DNA of 64,000 nucleotides, from assembly GCF_943371865.1 (NCBI RefSeq), contig NZ_CALRWL010000003.1:1-64000 (forward strand), written 5' to 3'. The position numbers and the translations under genes are program-made. Source of the stretch: Azorhizobium sp943371865 (GTDB lineage Bacteria > Pseudomonadota > Alphaproteobacteria > Rhizobiales > Xanthobacteraceae). A model generated the notes under the pieces. It did no database searches and had not been told where the DNA came from. It saw only the letters and a program-made list of their open reading frames with translations. Below, piece by piece: positions 1 through 8,378 of the stretch (positions are counted from its first letter, which is position 1; each line of letters starts with the position of its first letter).

Positions 1-323
1 GCGGTTTATAGGGGGCGCCCTTTTTCCTGTCAACACCCGAAAATCGAGTGACGAAAGCTCGACCCGCGCTGTGGACAGCGAAGGCGAAAAGAACCCACAA
101 CCGCATACTCCATCAGGATTGCGACGCCCGCAAGACCCTGTGTGAAAACACGGCGGATGCGGCGTTCGGCCCGGCATGAGCGATGGGCACGGATGCCGGT
201 CGAAGCGCGGAGAATCCTGCCGCAGCAACGCTTGCCGTGTCCTTGAGGCCGTGTTGGAAAAAAGTGCGGGCAAGGGCGAATACTGCCGGCAGGCGCGCGG
301 CAGGGCCGGAAAAGCCGGATTAT
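1..323. other. left edge, no gene recognised
   Basis: I see no convincing coding sequence here. The stretch lies downstream of the leftward gene ending at 324. Open frames crossing it are antisense shadows of that gene. No clear terminator with a T-tract is visible. Confidence 0.4.
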
Positions 324-2099
324 TCAGCCAAGAAGCTGTCGCAGGCGCGCCGCCGATGCGGCCAGCCGCCCGGGGCGCGGCTGGCTCAGCCGCTGCGCCA
401 GCGCATCCCGCGCCTCGGTCATCGCGGCCAGGGCCGCGGTGCGGTCCATCAGGGCAAGCTCGGCGGATTTCAGTTGGTCGATGAGCCGGTCACGGTCGGC
501 TTCGGCGGCGACGGCCCGCCGCAACTCGGCGACGTGCGCGGCCGCCAGCGCGATCTCGCCACGCAGGTGCAGGTCCCGCTCCGCCTCGACCTCCCCCACA
601 CGATGGGCAAGACGCTCTCGGTCCTGCATCGACGTGGCCGCCCGTGCCTGCAGGTCCGCCGCGGCCCGATCACGGGCGGCCTCGGCCGCGCGGGCGCGGT
701 CCCGGAGGAGATTGAGTTCTGCGGTGAGCGCCGCCTGCGCGGCCACATGGGCGGTGACCAGGTCGGCGACCTCCTGCCCGTGCCGGCTTTGCGCCTGCAG
801 CGACAGGTCTTGGGCCTCGCGCAACGCGGCGGCTTCCACGGTCGCGGCGCCGACTTGCGCGGCCAGAGCGTCCCGCTCGGCGCCGGCCACGTCGGCGCGC
901 TCCGCCGCGGCACGGGCACAGCGCTCCGCCTCGGCCACCTGCGCCGACTGGGCCTTGCGGATCTTATGGACAAAGAACTCGTGGCGCTCCCATTCCGCGA
1001 GGGCGGCGTCCTTCAGCGCTTCCACGAACGTCGCCGCCTGCGGGGTGCGGCAGCTGGCGCTGATCATCTTGGTGAACTGGTTGATGGTATCGACCACATC
1101 CTGGGTCGAGCGGACCGCCATTGGCGAGGCGTCAAAGCTCAGCCGCACGTCGGAGAGATCCACGGGGCTGCCGACCATCCGGCTCAGTTCCACCTCCACC
1201 TTGCGCCGAAGCACCGGATGGGTCGCCATCGCAGTGACATCAACCAGAAGCTCGCTGTCCTCAAAGGCCTGGGCCGAGAGGTAGAGATGCAGGATCAGAA
1301 AGGCCTGAAACAGCTTCTCGTCGGTGGGGGAAATGGTGCGGTCGGCGGTCCATAGATCCACCGCCGCCAGAAACGGATCGTGCCGCGACGCCTTGAGGGT
1401 GAGGTCGATGGTGTTGAGGAAATAGGGATTCCCATCCATCGCCTGACCGGCATAGGACGCCCATTGATGGAAGAGATTGCGGTGGCAGAACACCGTTCGC
1501 CCGCCAAAGGCCTTTCGCAGCGCCCGGGCCCGTCCCAGGCTACGGGTGCAGCACAGGACCGGAATCTTGCGGTTGGCATGGGCATTGGCGATCAGACGCG
1601 CCACATAGCTGCGCGCCGCATCGGGCAAGTCTCCATCCACGCCGCCGGCGGGAAGGAAGGACTCGAGCGCCATGTCCGCGGAGAAGCCGGGAATGCCGCC
1701 GGCGTCTTGCAGCAAGGGCAGGAACTCGAGGAAATAGGGCGCGCCGGAGGGATGCCGGGAGTCCCATCCGCTGTAGTTCAGCCCCGCAATATCCCGCACC
1801 GTGAGATGGCCGAGCGCTTCGTGGAAGATCTCGTAATAGGCGGTGGTGTGCGGCGTGGCGCGCAGCTTGCTCCAGAGCCAGGTGCTGGAGGTGCGAAAAC
1901 TGGAGTGAACGAAGACCGGCGAGATATCCAGATGGGGGACGGCGATGGCGGCCGAGGAGCCAAGGTCTTTGGAGCCAAGGTCTTTCGTGCTGTGGTGCCC
2001 GCCCGCCAGGGCGCGGGACCCACGACCGGCGCCGCCGCTCGACACCGGGTGCCCTGCGTGCACCAGGACCGCACGGGAAGATTTACGTCCGCCCGGCAT
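324..2099 (-). CDS. sulfotransferase-like protein with long C-terminal coiled coil
   Basis: A 591-residue protein. Residues about 58-360 resemble a nucleotide-binding sulfotransferase fold: a beta-strand and loop around residues 62-76 (HSSFRTSSTWLW) sits where sulfotransferases carry the 5'-phosphosulfate loop. Residues about 390-590 are Ala/Arg/Glu-rich heptad sequence expected to form a coiled coil. The start at 2099 is supported by GGAGGTGTC directly upstream. The first 55 residues are low complexity and contain an exact 5-residue duplication (KDLGS twice) caused by a 15-base tandem repeat at 1956-1985. The gene stands alone. The capsule genes at the other end of the window make a polysaccharide-modifying role conceivable, but the substrate is unknown. 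Family assignment rests on one loop and the general layout. Confidence 0.6.
   Translation of the reverse strand: MPGGRKSSRAVLVHAGHPVSSGGAGRGSRALAGGHHSTKDLGSKDLGSSAAIAVPHLDISPVFVHSSFRTSSTWLWSKLRATPHTTAYYEIFHEALGHLTVRDIAGLNYSGWDSRHPSGAPYFLEFLPLLQDAGGIPGFSADMALESFLPAGGVDGDLPDAARSYVARLIANAHANRKIPVLCCTRSLGRARALRKAFGGRTVFCHRNLFHQWASYAGQAMDGNPYFLNTIDLTLKASRHDPFLAAVDLWTADRTISPTDEKLFQAFLILHLYLSAQAFEDSELLVDVTAMATHPVLRRKVEVELSRMVGSPVDLSDVRLSFDASPMAVRSTQDVVDTINQFTKMISASCRTPQAATFVEALKDAALAEWERHEFFVHKIRKAQSAQVAEAERCARAAAERADVAGAERDALAAQVGAATVEAAALREAQDLSLQAQSRHGQEVADLVTAHVAAQAALTAELNLLRDRARAAEAARDRAAADLQARAATSMQDRERLAHRVGEVEAERDLHLRGEIALAAAHVAELRRAVAAEADRDRLIDQLKSAELALMDRTAALAAMTEARDALAQRLSQPRPGRLAASAARLRQLLG
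1956..1985. repeat. 15-bp tandem duplication inside the sulfotransferase-like gene
   Basis: Two perfect adjacent copies of GGAGCCAAGGTCTTT (1956-1970 and 1971-1985). The length is a multiple of three, so the frame is kept and five residues are duplicated near the N-terminus. Confidence 0.9.
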
Positions 2100-2539
2100 G
2101 ACACCTCCGGCCGCCCGCTGCCCCGCTCCCGAATGGCTTCACCGGGTCGCCACCATGAAGAGACGCACCGTGGAGACACGCACGATGGGGAGACGCGCGA
2201 TGGACAGATTCAGGATGAGTGCTGGCATGACAGACCAAAGTCGAACCGCTCATATTTAAAACGCCGCACGAACGCGACAGGTATAAAAAAACCGCGCGCA
2301 GCCATTGGCGCTCGAAAATGCCATGAGAAATGGTGAATTCTGCAACCGCTCATACAATGATGCGCACAGACGAGCCGGCGCATCAATCGTCTTCGACGAG
2401 AAAAACGGTCACAATTTTAAATGCTCGCAATATAGCGGCCGAAGATGGCAGCGAATTATTGCATCGCAACACGGAACAACTGGCGATGAGGGTGTTTTCC
2501 ACCGCACCTTCTGTGGGCGCCGCTGCAAGCGGGGCGCGC
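2100..2539. other. 440-bp intergenic stretch, relatively AT-rich
   Basis: No gene is supported. The part from about 2240 to 2480 is clearly richer in A and T than the surroundings. It must hold the promoter of the leftward sulfotransferase-like gene and the 3' end of the fghA transcript. No specific operator was identified. Confidence 0.5.
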
Positions 2540-3376
2540 TCAGGCGCCGAGCCGGTCCGCGTGCCAGGCGATATGGGCGCCCATGAAGGTGGAGATGAAA
2601 TAATAGGAATGGTCATAGCCCTCGCGCAGATTGAGCGTGAGGGGAATGCCCGCCGCCGCGCAGGCATCCGCCAGCAAGGCCGGGCGCAGTCCGGTGTCCA
2701 GGAATGGGTCGGCGGTGCCCTGGTCCACCAGCAATTCGGGGACGCGATGGCCGTCGGCGATCAAGGCGGTGGCATCATAGGCCCGCCAGGCGGCGGGGTC
2801 GGGGCCGAGGTATTTCTCCAGCGCCGGGCGCGACCAGTCCGCCGTCATGGGCTGCACGATGGGGGCGAAGGCCGAGCAGCTCTTGAACCGATCTGGGTTC
2901 TTGAGCGCCAGGGTGAGTGCCCCGTGCCCGCCCATGGAATGGCCGAAGATGCCCTGGCGGCTCATGTCGGCGGGAAACTGCGCCGCCACCAGCGCCGGCA
3001 GCTCGTCACGCACATAAGAGGCCATGCGGTAGTTGGCGGCATAAGGCGGCTGGGTAGCATCCAGATAGAAGCCGGCGCCGGAGCCGAACTGCCAATTGTC
3101 CGGCTCGTCCGGCACCCCCTCGCCGCGCGGGCTGGTATCGGGGCACACGATCATCACCCCGCGCTCGGCGGCGGCGGCGCGATACTCGCCCTTCTCCATC
3201 ACATTGACATGGGTGCAGGTAAGGCCCGACAGATACCACAGCACCGGCACCGGCCCGCGCGCCGCCTGGGGCGGCACGAACACGGCGAAGGTCATGTCGG
3301 TGCCGGTGGCGGCGGAGGCGTGGCGATAGACGCCCTGCATGCCACCCCGGGCGCGGACCTTGGACAGGGACTGCAT
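2540..3376 (-). CDS. fghA: S-formylglutathione hydrolase
   Basis: A 278-residue cytosolic esterase that hydrolyses S-formylglutathione to formate and glutathione, the second step of glutathione-dependent formaldehyde oxidation. It has the esterase D nucleophile elbow GHSMGG with Ser147, Asp223 (TADPF) and His256 (GYDHSYYF) as the likely triad, and the family's usual length. The start ATG at 3376 overlaps the stop of the upstream dehydrogenase by one base (TGATG), so the two genes are translationally coupled. The frame stays open far upstream, but that part is antisense to nothing functional and overlaps the dehydrogenase gene, so the internal ATG is the real start. Confidence 0.95.
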   Translation of the reverse strand: MQSLSKVRARGGMQGVYRHASAATGTDMTFAVFVPPQAARGPVPVLWYLSGLTCTHVNVMEKGEYRAAAAERGVMIVCPDTSPRGEGVPDEPDNWQFGSGAGFYLDATQPPYAANYRMASYVRDELPALVAAQFPADMSRQGIFGHSMGGHGALTLALKNPDRFKSCSAFAPIVQPMTADWSRPALEKYLGPDPAAWRAYDATALIADGHRVPELLVDQGTADPFLDTGLRPALLADACAAAGIPLTLNLREGYDHSYYFISTFMGAHIAWHADRLGA

Positions 3377-4488
3377 CAGTAGATCACCACCGAGCGGATG
3401 GACTTGCCCTCGTGCATGAGATCGAAGGCGGTGTTGATCTCGTCCAGCGGCATGGTGTGGGTGATGAGATCGTCGATGTTGATCTTGCCCTCCATGTACC
3501 AGTCGACGATCTTCGGCACGTCGGTGCGCCCGCGGGCGCCGCCAAAGGCCGAGCCGCGCCAGTTGCGCCCGGTCACCAGCTGGAACGGCCGGGTGGCGAT
3601 CTCCGCCCCCGCCGGCGCCACGCCGATGACGATGGAGGTGCCCCAGCCGCGATGGCAGGCTTCCAGCGCCTGGCGCATCACATTCACATTGCCGGTGCAG
3701 TCGAAGGTGAAGTCGGCGCCGCCGTCGGTCAGGTCCTGGATGGCCGAGACCACCTTGTCGGAGCCCACTTCCAGGGGATTGATGAAGTCGGTCATGCCGA
3801 ACTTCTTCGCCATTGCCACTTTGGCGGGATTGATGTCGACGCCGATGATCTTGTCGGCGCCCACCATGCGGGCGCCCTGGATCACATTGAGGCCGATGCC
3901 CCCTAAGCCGAACACCACCACATTGGCGCCGGGCCACACCTTGCCGGTATAGACCACCGCGCCGATGCCGGTGGTCACCCCGCAACCGATGTAGCAGATC
4001 TTGTCGAACGGGGCGTCCTCCCGCACCTTGGCCAGAGCGATCTCGGGCAGCACGGTGAAGTTCGCGAAGGTCGAGCAGCCCATGTAATGGAAGATCTCGC
4101 CGCCATCGCAGGAGAAGCGCGAGGTGCGATCCGGCATCAGGCCCTGGCCCTGGGTGGCGCGGATCGAGGTGCACAGGTTCGAACGCTGCGACAGGCAGGT
4201 TTTGCACTGCCGGCATTCCGGCGTGTAGAGCGGAATGACGTGGTCGCCCACCTTCAGCGAAGTCACGCCCGCGCCCACTTCGCGGACGATGCCGGCGCCC
4301 TCATGGCCGAGGATCGCGGGGAACTTGCCCTCGGAATCCAGCCCGTCCAGCGTATAGGCGTCGGTGTGGCACACGCCGGTGGCCATGATCTCCACCAGCA
4401 CCTCGCCGGGCTTGGGCCCGCCGATCTCGATGGTCTCGATGGTCAGCGGCTTCTTGGCTTCCCAGGCGACGGCGGCACGGGTTTTCAT
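3376..4488 (-). CDS. frmA: S-(hydroxymethyl)glutathione dehydrogenase / class III alcohol dehydrogenase
   Basis: A 370-residue zinc-dependent, NAD-linked dehydrogenase that oxidises the formaldehyde-glutathione adduct to S-formylglutathione. Catalytic zinc ligands include Cys40 (GVCHTD) and His62 (GHEGAG). The structural zinc site is Cys92, Cys95, Cys98 and Cys106. The NAD-binding motif GLGGIGLN follows in the second half. The start at 4488 is preceded by GAGGTG, and the open frame further upstream looks non-coding. It forms an operon with fghA. Such pairs detoxify formaldehyde from methanol, methylamine or demethylated aromatics, which would suit a host rich in aromatic-acid genes. Confidence 0.95.
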   Translation of the reverse strand: MKTRAAVAWEAKKPLTIETIEIGGPKPGEVLVEIMATGVCHTDAYTLDGLDSEGKFPAILGHEGAGIVREVGAGVTSLKVGDHVIPLYTPECRQCKTCLSQRSNLCTSIRATQGQGLMPDRTSRFSCDGGEIFHYMGCSTFANFTVLPEIALAKVREDAPFDKICYIGCGVTTGIGAVVYTGKVWPGANVVVFGLGGIGLNVIQGARMVGADKIIGVDINPAKVAMAKKFGMTDFINPLEVGSDKVVSAIQDLTDGGADFTFDCTGNVNVMRQALEACHRGWGTSIVIGVAPAGAEIATRPFQLVTGRNWRGSAFGGARGRTDVPKIVDWYMEGKINIDDLITHTMPLDEINTAFDLMHEGKSIRSVVIY

Positions 4489-4562
4489 GGGACACCTCGG
4501 GTGCGGGGCTCGCGGCGGTCGTGCCGGAACACGGACAGGATCGGAACAGGCGCGGGCGCGCC

Positions 4563-6080
4563 CTATTCGGCGGCTTCGCCGTGGGGCACGGCGGCATAAG
4601 GGGCGTTGGGGTCGCCCGGCGCGGTCTCCCACGCCAAGCCGGGAATGGCGACGATGCGCTGGCCGCGGCCATCGGTGCGGCAGACGATGGCGCCCTGCTC
4701 TTCCATATAGGCCAGGATGCGCCGCGCGCGGCCGGAGGAGCGGCTGCCATAGGCATGGGCCACCGCCGCGTCGGACGGGCAGGGCTGGGTCTCGAACGCG
4801 GCGCGGGCCAGCACCAGGAACACGCTCTGCATGTCCTCGGGCAGTTGGCCGGCCATGGCGATGACCTCGCCCCAGGGCGAGCCTTCCTTGTCCAGTTCGG
4901 CGCTGTCGATGCCCGCATGGGCAATGGCGAGGCGGCGGCGGAAGGCGCGCAGGCTCAGGGGCTCGCCGGTGATGCGGCGGATGCGGCAGCGCACCAGGAA
5001 GTCCTGGTAGAGCACGGCGGCGGTGCGGAAGCCCGCCTCAGGATCGGTCAGGATCTCGCGCAGGGCCAGATCGATGGCCGCTTGGCGCTCCTCCGGCTCC
5101 ATGGCCGGGGCGGCGGGCGCCGCCGTCGCGGGGATACGGGTGGCGCGGGCCAGCTGGGTGAGGATGTCGGCGGTGGGCACCGGCGCGGGCGCGCGGCGGG
5201 GCGGCGGCAGGATGCGCTCCTCGTCGGGGGCAGCGGTAAAGATCAGGTCCTGCGCATCGCCGCCCTCCATGGGGCCGGGCAGCGGCAGCAATTTGGGGCT
5301 GACGGAACGGGCGCCAGTTTCCACCCCGCCGATCTTCACCGGCAGCGGCCGGCGCGACAAGGCCGGCCCGAGGGCGATGAAATGCCCGGACTGGAGATCG
5401 CGGAACATCTCCGCCTGCCGGCGCTCCATGCCCAGCAAGTCGGCGGCGCGCGCCATGTCGATGTCGAGGAAGGTGCGGCCCATGAGGAAGTTGGAGGCTT
5501 CCGCCGCCACATTCTTGGCGAGCTTGGCCAGGCGCTGGGTGGCGATCACCCCCGCCAGCCCGCGCTTGCGGCCGCGGCACATGAGATTGGTCATGGCCCC
5601 CAGCGAGGCCTTGCGGGTCTCGTCGGAGACCTCGCCGCCGACGGCGGGGGCGAAAAGCTGCGCCTCGTCCACCACCACCAGCATGGGATACCAGTGGTCG
5701 CGCTCGGCATCGAACAACCCGCCCAGGAAGGCGGCGGCGGCGCGCATCTGCTGCTCGCTGTCCAGGCCCTCCATGTCGAGGACCACGGACACCCGATGCT
5801 GGCGCACGCGCGACGCGATGCGGTGCAGATCGGCCTCATTGCGGGAGGCATCCACCACCACATGGCCGTAGCGTTCGGCGAAAGTGACGAAATCGCCCTC
5901 GGGATCGATGATCGCCTGCTGCACCCACGGCACGCTCTGCTCCAGCAGGCGGCGCAAAAGGTGCGATTTTCCGGAGCCGGAATTGCCCTGGACCAGCAGG
6001 CGGGTGGCCAAAAGCTCTTCGAGATCCAGCGCCGCGGACACGCCCTGGCCCGTGAGACCGAGATCGATCGAAACCTTCAT
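4563..6080 (-). CDS. HerA/DUF87-type ATP-binding protein
   Basis: A 505-residue P-loop ATPase of the HerA/FtsK clan. Walker A is GNSGSGKS at residues 32-39, and Walker B with the following Glu is VVVDEA at about 135-140. A DPEGDF motif at about 59-64 is characteristic of DUF87 proteins, and ATQRL-type sensor sequence follows. The C-terminal third is Ala/Pro-rich and then becomes helical, with residues about 420-490 resembling a small winged-helix-like segment. HerA proteins pump or process DNA, usually with the nuclease NurA, but no nuclease gene is adjacent. The cellular role of this stand-alone alphaproteobacterial type is unknown to me. Confidence 0.75.
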   Translation of the reverse strand: MKVSIDLGLTGQGVSAALDLEELLATRLLVQGNSGSGKSHLLRRLLEQSVPWVQQAIIDPEGDFVTFAERYGHVVVDASRNEADLHRIASRVRQHRVSVVLDMEGLDSEQQMRAAAAFLGGLFDAERDHWYPMLVVVDEAQLFAPAVGGEVSDETRKASLGAMTNLMCRGRKRGLAGVIATQRLAKLAKNVAAEASNFLMGRTFLDIDMARAADLLGMERRQAEMFRDLQSGHFIALGPALSRRPLPVKIGGVETGARSVSPKLLPLPGPMEGGDAQDLIFTAAPDEERILPPPRRAPAPVPTADILTQLARATRIPATAAPAAPAMEPEERQAAIDLALREILTDPEAGFRTAAVLYQDFLVRCRIRRITGEPLSLRAFRRRLAIAHAGIDSAELDKEGSPWGEVIAMAGQLPEDMQSVFLVLARAAFETQPCPSDAAVAHAYGSRSSGRARRILAYMEEQGAIVCRTDGRGQRIVAIPGLAWETAPGDPNAPYAAVPHGEAAE

Positions 6081-6294
6081 CGGCCCTCAGCCCTCACTTC
6101 GCCGTCGCACGACAGCGCCGCGCCGGCTGCACTTTATCAGGTTTGCCACCGCCACAAGACTCATGCGCCCGCTGATTTCCCGTTGGACAACGCAAAATCG
6201 GGCATGGCGTCTGCGGCCGGCGTCTGCTCCGGGCAGTTCATACCGATTCCCCCTCCGGTTTCAACCGCCGCCCGCACGGAGGTATCGACGCCCC

Positions 6295-7602
6295 TCAGGC
6301 GATGCCGCGGTCCCGGTCGCGGTCGGGATGGTGGAAGGCCAGCACCACGATCACCGAGGAGAAAGCCATGGTTGCCATCAGGATGAAGCAGTCGGTGAAC
6401 GATCCGCGCAGGTTCAAAACCGCACCGGTGACCACCGGCGCCATGAAGCCGGCCACCGCGAAGGCAAAATCCATGACGCCGAGCGCGGTGGCCGCGCGCT
6501 GCGGCACCACGTCCACATTGACCGCATAATAAGCCGCATTCGCGCCCATGGAGGCCGCCACCGCCACCGTGATGCCGGCGATGGCCACGGTGAGGTTGTC
6601 GGTGAGCGCCACCGGCACGATGGCCAGTGCCGCCACCATCTGGCTGCCGGCGATGAGATAGGAGCGTGCAACCCGCAGCCGCCCGGTGGTCTTCAAGAGA
6701 TGGTCCGACCACCGCCCCATGGCCCACAGCACCACGGCGGCGGAAAGCCAGGGCAGCACCGTGAACAGGCCCACCGCAGCGAGCTTCAATTTGTAGGCCT
6801 GCTCCAGATAGCTGGGCAGCCAGGACATGAAGAAGAACAGGAAATAGCCGAACACGAAGAAGGCCCATTAATTGGCCAGCAGGGTCGGATTGGTGAGCAG
6901 CAGGCGGATCAGGCCGCCCTGCGGCGCGGCCTCCCGCCGTGCCACCGGCGGGGCCGCGATTTCGGGGGCGCGGATCTGGGCCAGTTCCGCAGCATTCACG
7001 AACCGGGACTTGGCCGGATCGTCGCGGAACAGGAAATACCACGCCGGCACCCACACCACGGAGAGCGCGAACAGCACGGCAAAGGTGGCGCGCCAGTCCA
7101 GCCATGTGAGCAATTGGGTCACGATGGGCCCACCGATGGCCAGCGCCAGCGGCACCGCCACCAACGCATTGCCGAGCGCCGTCGCCCGCTCGTGCGGCGC
7201 CAGCCAACGGCTCACCGCGCCGGTGAGCGCCGGGAAGTTCGGCCCCTCCGAGACCCCCAGCAGCACCCGCGCCGCATAAAGGCTCATGAACCCGCCCGCC
7301 AGCGCCGTGGCGCCGATGGACACGCTCCACAGGATGGCGGCCATGGTGAGCACGATGCGGGCACCGTACTTGTCCACCGCAAAGCCACCCAGCAGCGTGG
7401 TCACCGCATAACCGATGCCGAACGCCCCCAGAATGCTGCCGGCGGCGGCCGGCGACAGGCCGAGATCGCGCTCCATCATTGGGATCGCGTAGGAAATGGC
7501 GGCGCGGTCAATGTAATTGACCACGGTGATGGTGAACAACAGGAAGACCACAAACCAGCGGTATCTGCTGGCGCCCACGCCTGCGCTGGACATCGCCACC
7601 AT
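6295..7602 (-). pseudogene. MFS transporter interrupted by an in-frame TAA stop
   Basis: Both halves lie in the same frame and together give about 435 codons, the normal size of a 12-helix major facilitator (anion:cation symporter-like; substrates are typically organic acids). The first half starts at 7602 and has the first transmembrane helix, DRAAISYA and GYAVTTLLGG sequence. It ends at a TAA at 6870-6868, after helix 6 and part of the central loop. Coding resumes immediately with the WAFFVFGYFLFFF helix and continues to 6295. The stop separates LLAN from WAFF, which is a continuous conserved segment in intact relatives. A GTG at 6855 has no ribosome site, so re-initiation is unlikely. A sequencing error cannot be excluded. 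Confidence 0.8.
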
Positions 7603-7868
7603 AGTGCCCTCCCCGGCGCCGCCCGGCGCAATGGCGCGAGCTTAGCCCAGATCGGTCGGCGATGGGACGCCGGGCAACCACCCATGCACGCGCGCGCCTC
7701 CGTTGTCCCCCGGACGGGGCGGCCTTCCGGCGTAAGAGCAACGGCTCCAGATGTGAGGTCACCGCGCCCGGGCTCTGCGTCTCGTGCCACCATGGCGCTG
7801 GCGTCTCCATTCTGGCATTGACCGGTTTACGCTGCCGCGTTCGTTCGCCACAGGAGCCTTGATCCCGC

Positions 7869-8372
7869 ATGCCCGTCCGCCCGATCGTGCGCTTCCCCGA
7901 TCCGCGCCTGCGCGCTGTCGCAACGGCGGTTTCCAGCTTCGATGCCGCATTGGCCGCGCTGGCCGCCGACCTGCTGGACACCATGCGCGAGGCCCCCGGC
8001 ATCGGCATCACCGCGCCGCACATCGGCGTCGCGCAGCGGGTGGTGGTGCTCGACCTGCCGGAGGCGGGCGTGTCTTATTATGTGAACCCGGAGGTGATCG
8101 CCGCCTCGGGCGATGTGCAGCGCCACCCGGAAGGCAGCGTCTCCATGCCCGGCGTGGTGGAGGATGTGGAGCGCCCGGCCTGGGTGAGCGTGCGCTACCA
8201 GGATCTGACCGGCGCGCCGCAGGAGATCACCGCCGAGGGCCTGCTGTCCGTCTGCCTCCAGCATGAGATCGACCAGTTGGACGGCATCTTCTGGACCCAG
8301 CGCCTCTCCCGCCTGAAGCGGGACCGGGTGGTGAAAAAATACCAGAAAATCCAGTCAGGCGTCCGCGCCTGA
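7869..8372 (+). CDS. peptide deformylase-like protein with degenerate active site
   Basis: A 167-residue protein with the overall deformylase fold and all three motif regions, but altered catalytic residues. Motif I reads GIGITAPH (44-51), with His51 where the conserved Gln normally stands. Motif II reads EGSVS (88-92), with Ser90 in place of the metal-binding Cys. Motif III reads HEIDQ (132-136), with Gln136 in place of the second metal-binding His. Three altered key positions make ordinary Fe/Zn deformylase activity unlikely. It is probably a paralogue of the housekeeping def gene, which is not in this window. Its 3' end overlaps a strong hairpin and faces the convergent algJ-like gene 6 bases away. 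Confidence 0.85.
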   Translation: MPVRPIVRFPDPRLRAVATAVSSFDAALAALAADLLDTMREAPGIGITAPHIGVAQRVVVLDLPEAGVSYYVNPEVIAASGDVQRHPEGSVSMPGVVEDVERPAWVSVRYQDLTGAPQEITAEGLLSVCLQHEIDQLDGIFWTQRLSRLKRDRVVKKYQKIQSGVRA

Positions 8373-8378
8373 CTGGAT
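8341..8378 (-). terminator. strong hairpin between convergent genes
   Basis: A perfect 13-bp stem (8349-8361 with 8366-8378) and a 4-base loop. Read on the minus strand it is followed by a T-rich run, so it fits an intrinsic terminator for the algJ-like transcript. The stem also encodes the last residues of the deformylase-like protein. Confidence 0.75.

Noticed and set aside
13..25. GGGCGCCC followed by five T at the left edge as a terminator
   Set aside because: The palindrome leaves no room for a loop, so it cannot form a useful stem.
2540..4216. 558-residue frame joining sequence under frmA to S-formylglutathione hydrolase
   Set aside because: The first half is an out-of-frame reading of frmA. 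The hydrolase begins at its own ATG at 3376, coupled to the frmA stop.
6161..7330. 389-residue minus-strand frame across the MFS region
   Set aside because: It is rich in Gly/Ala/Arg with no family resemblance and is a shadow of the interrupted transporter.
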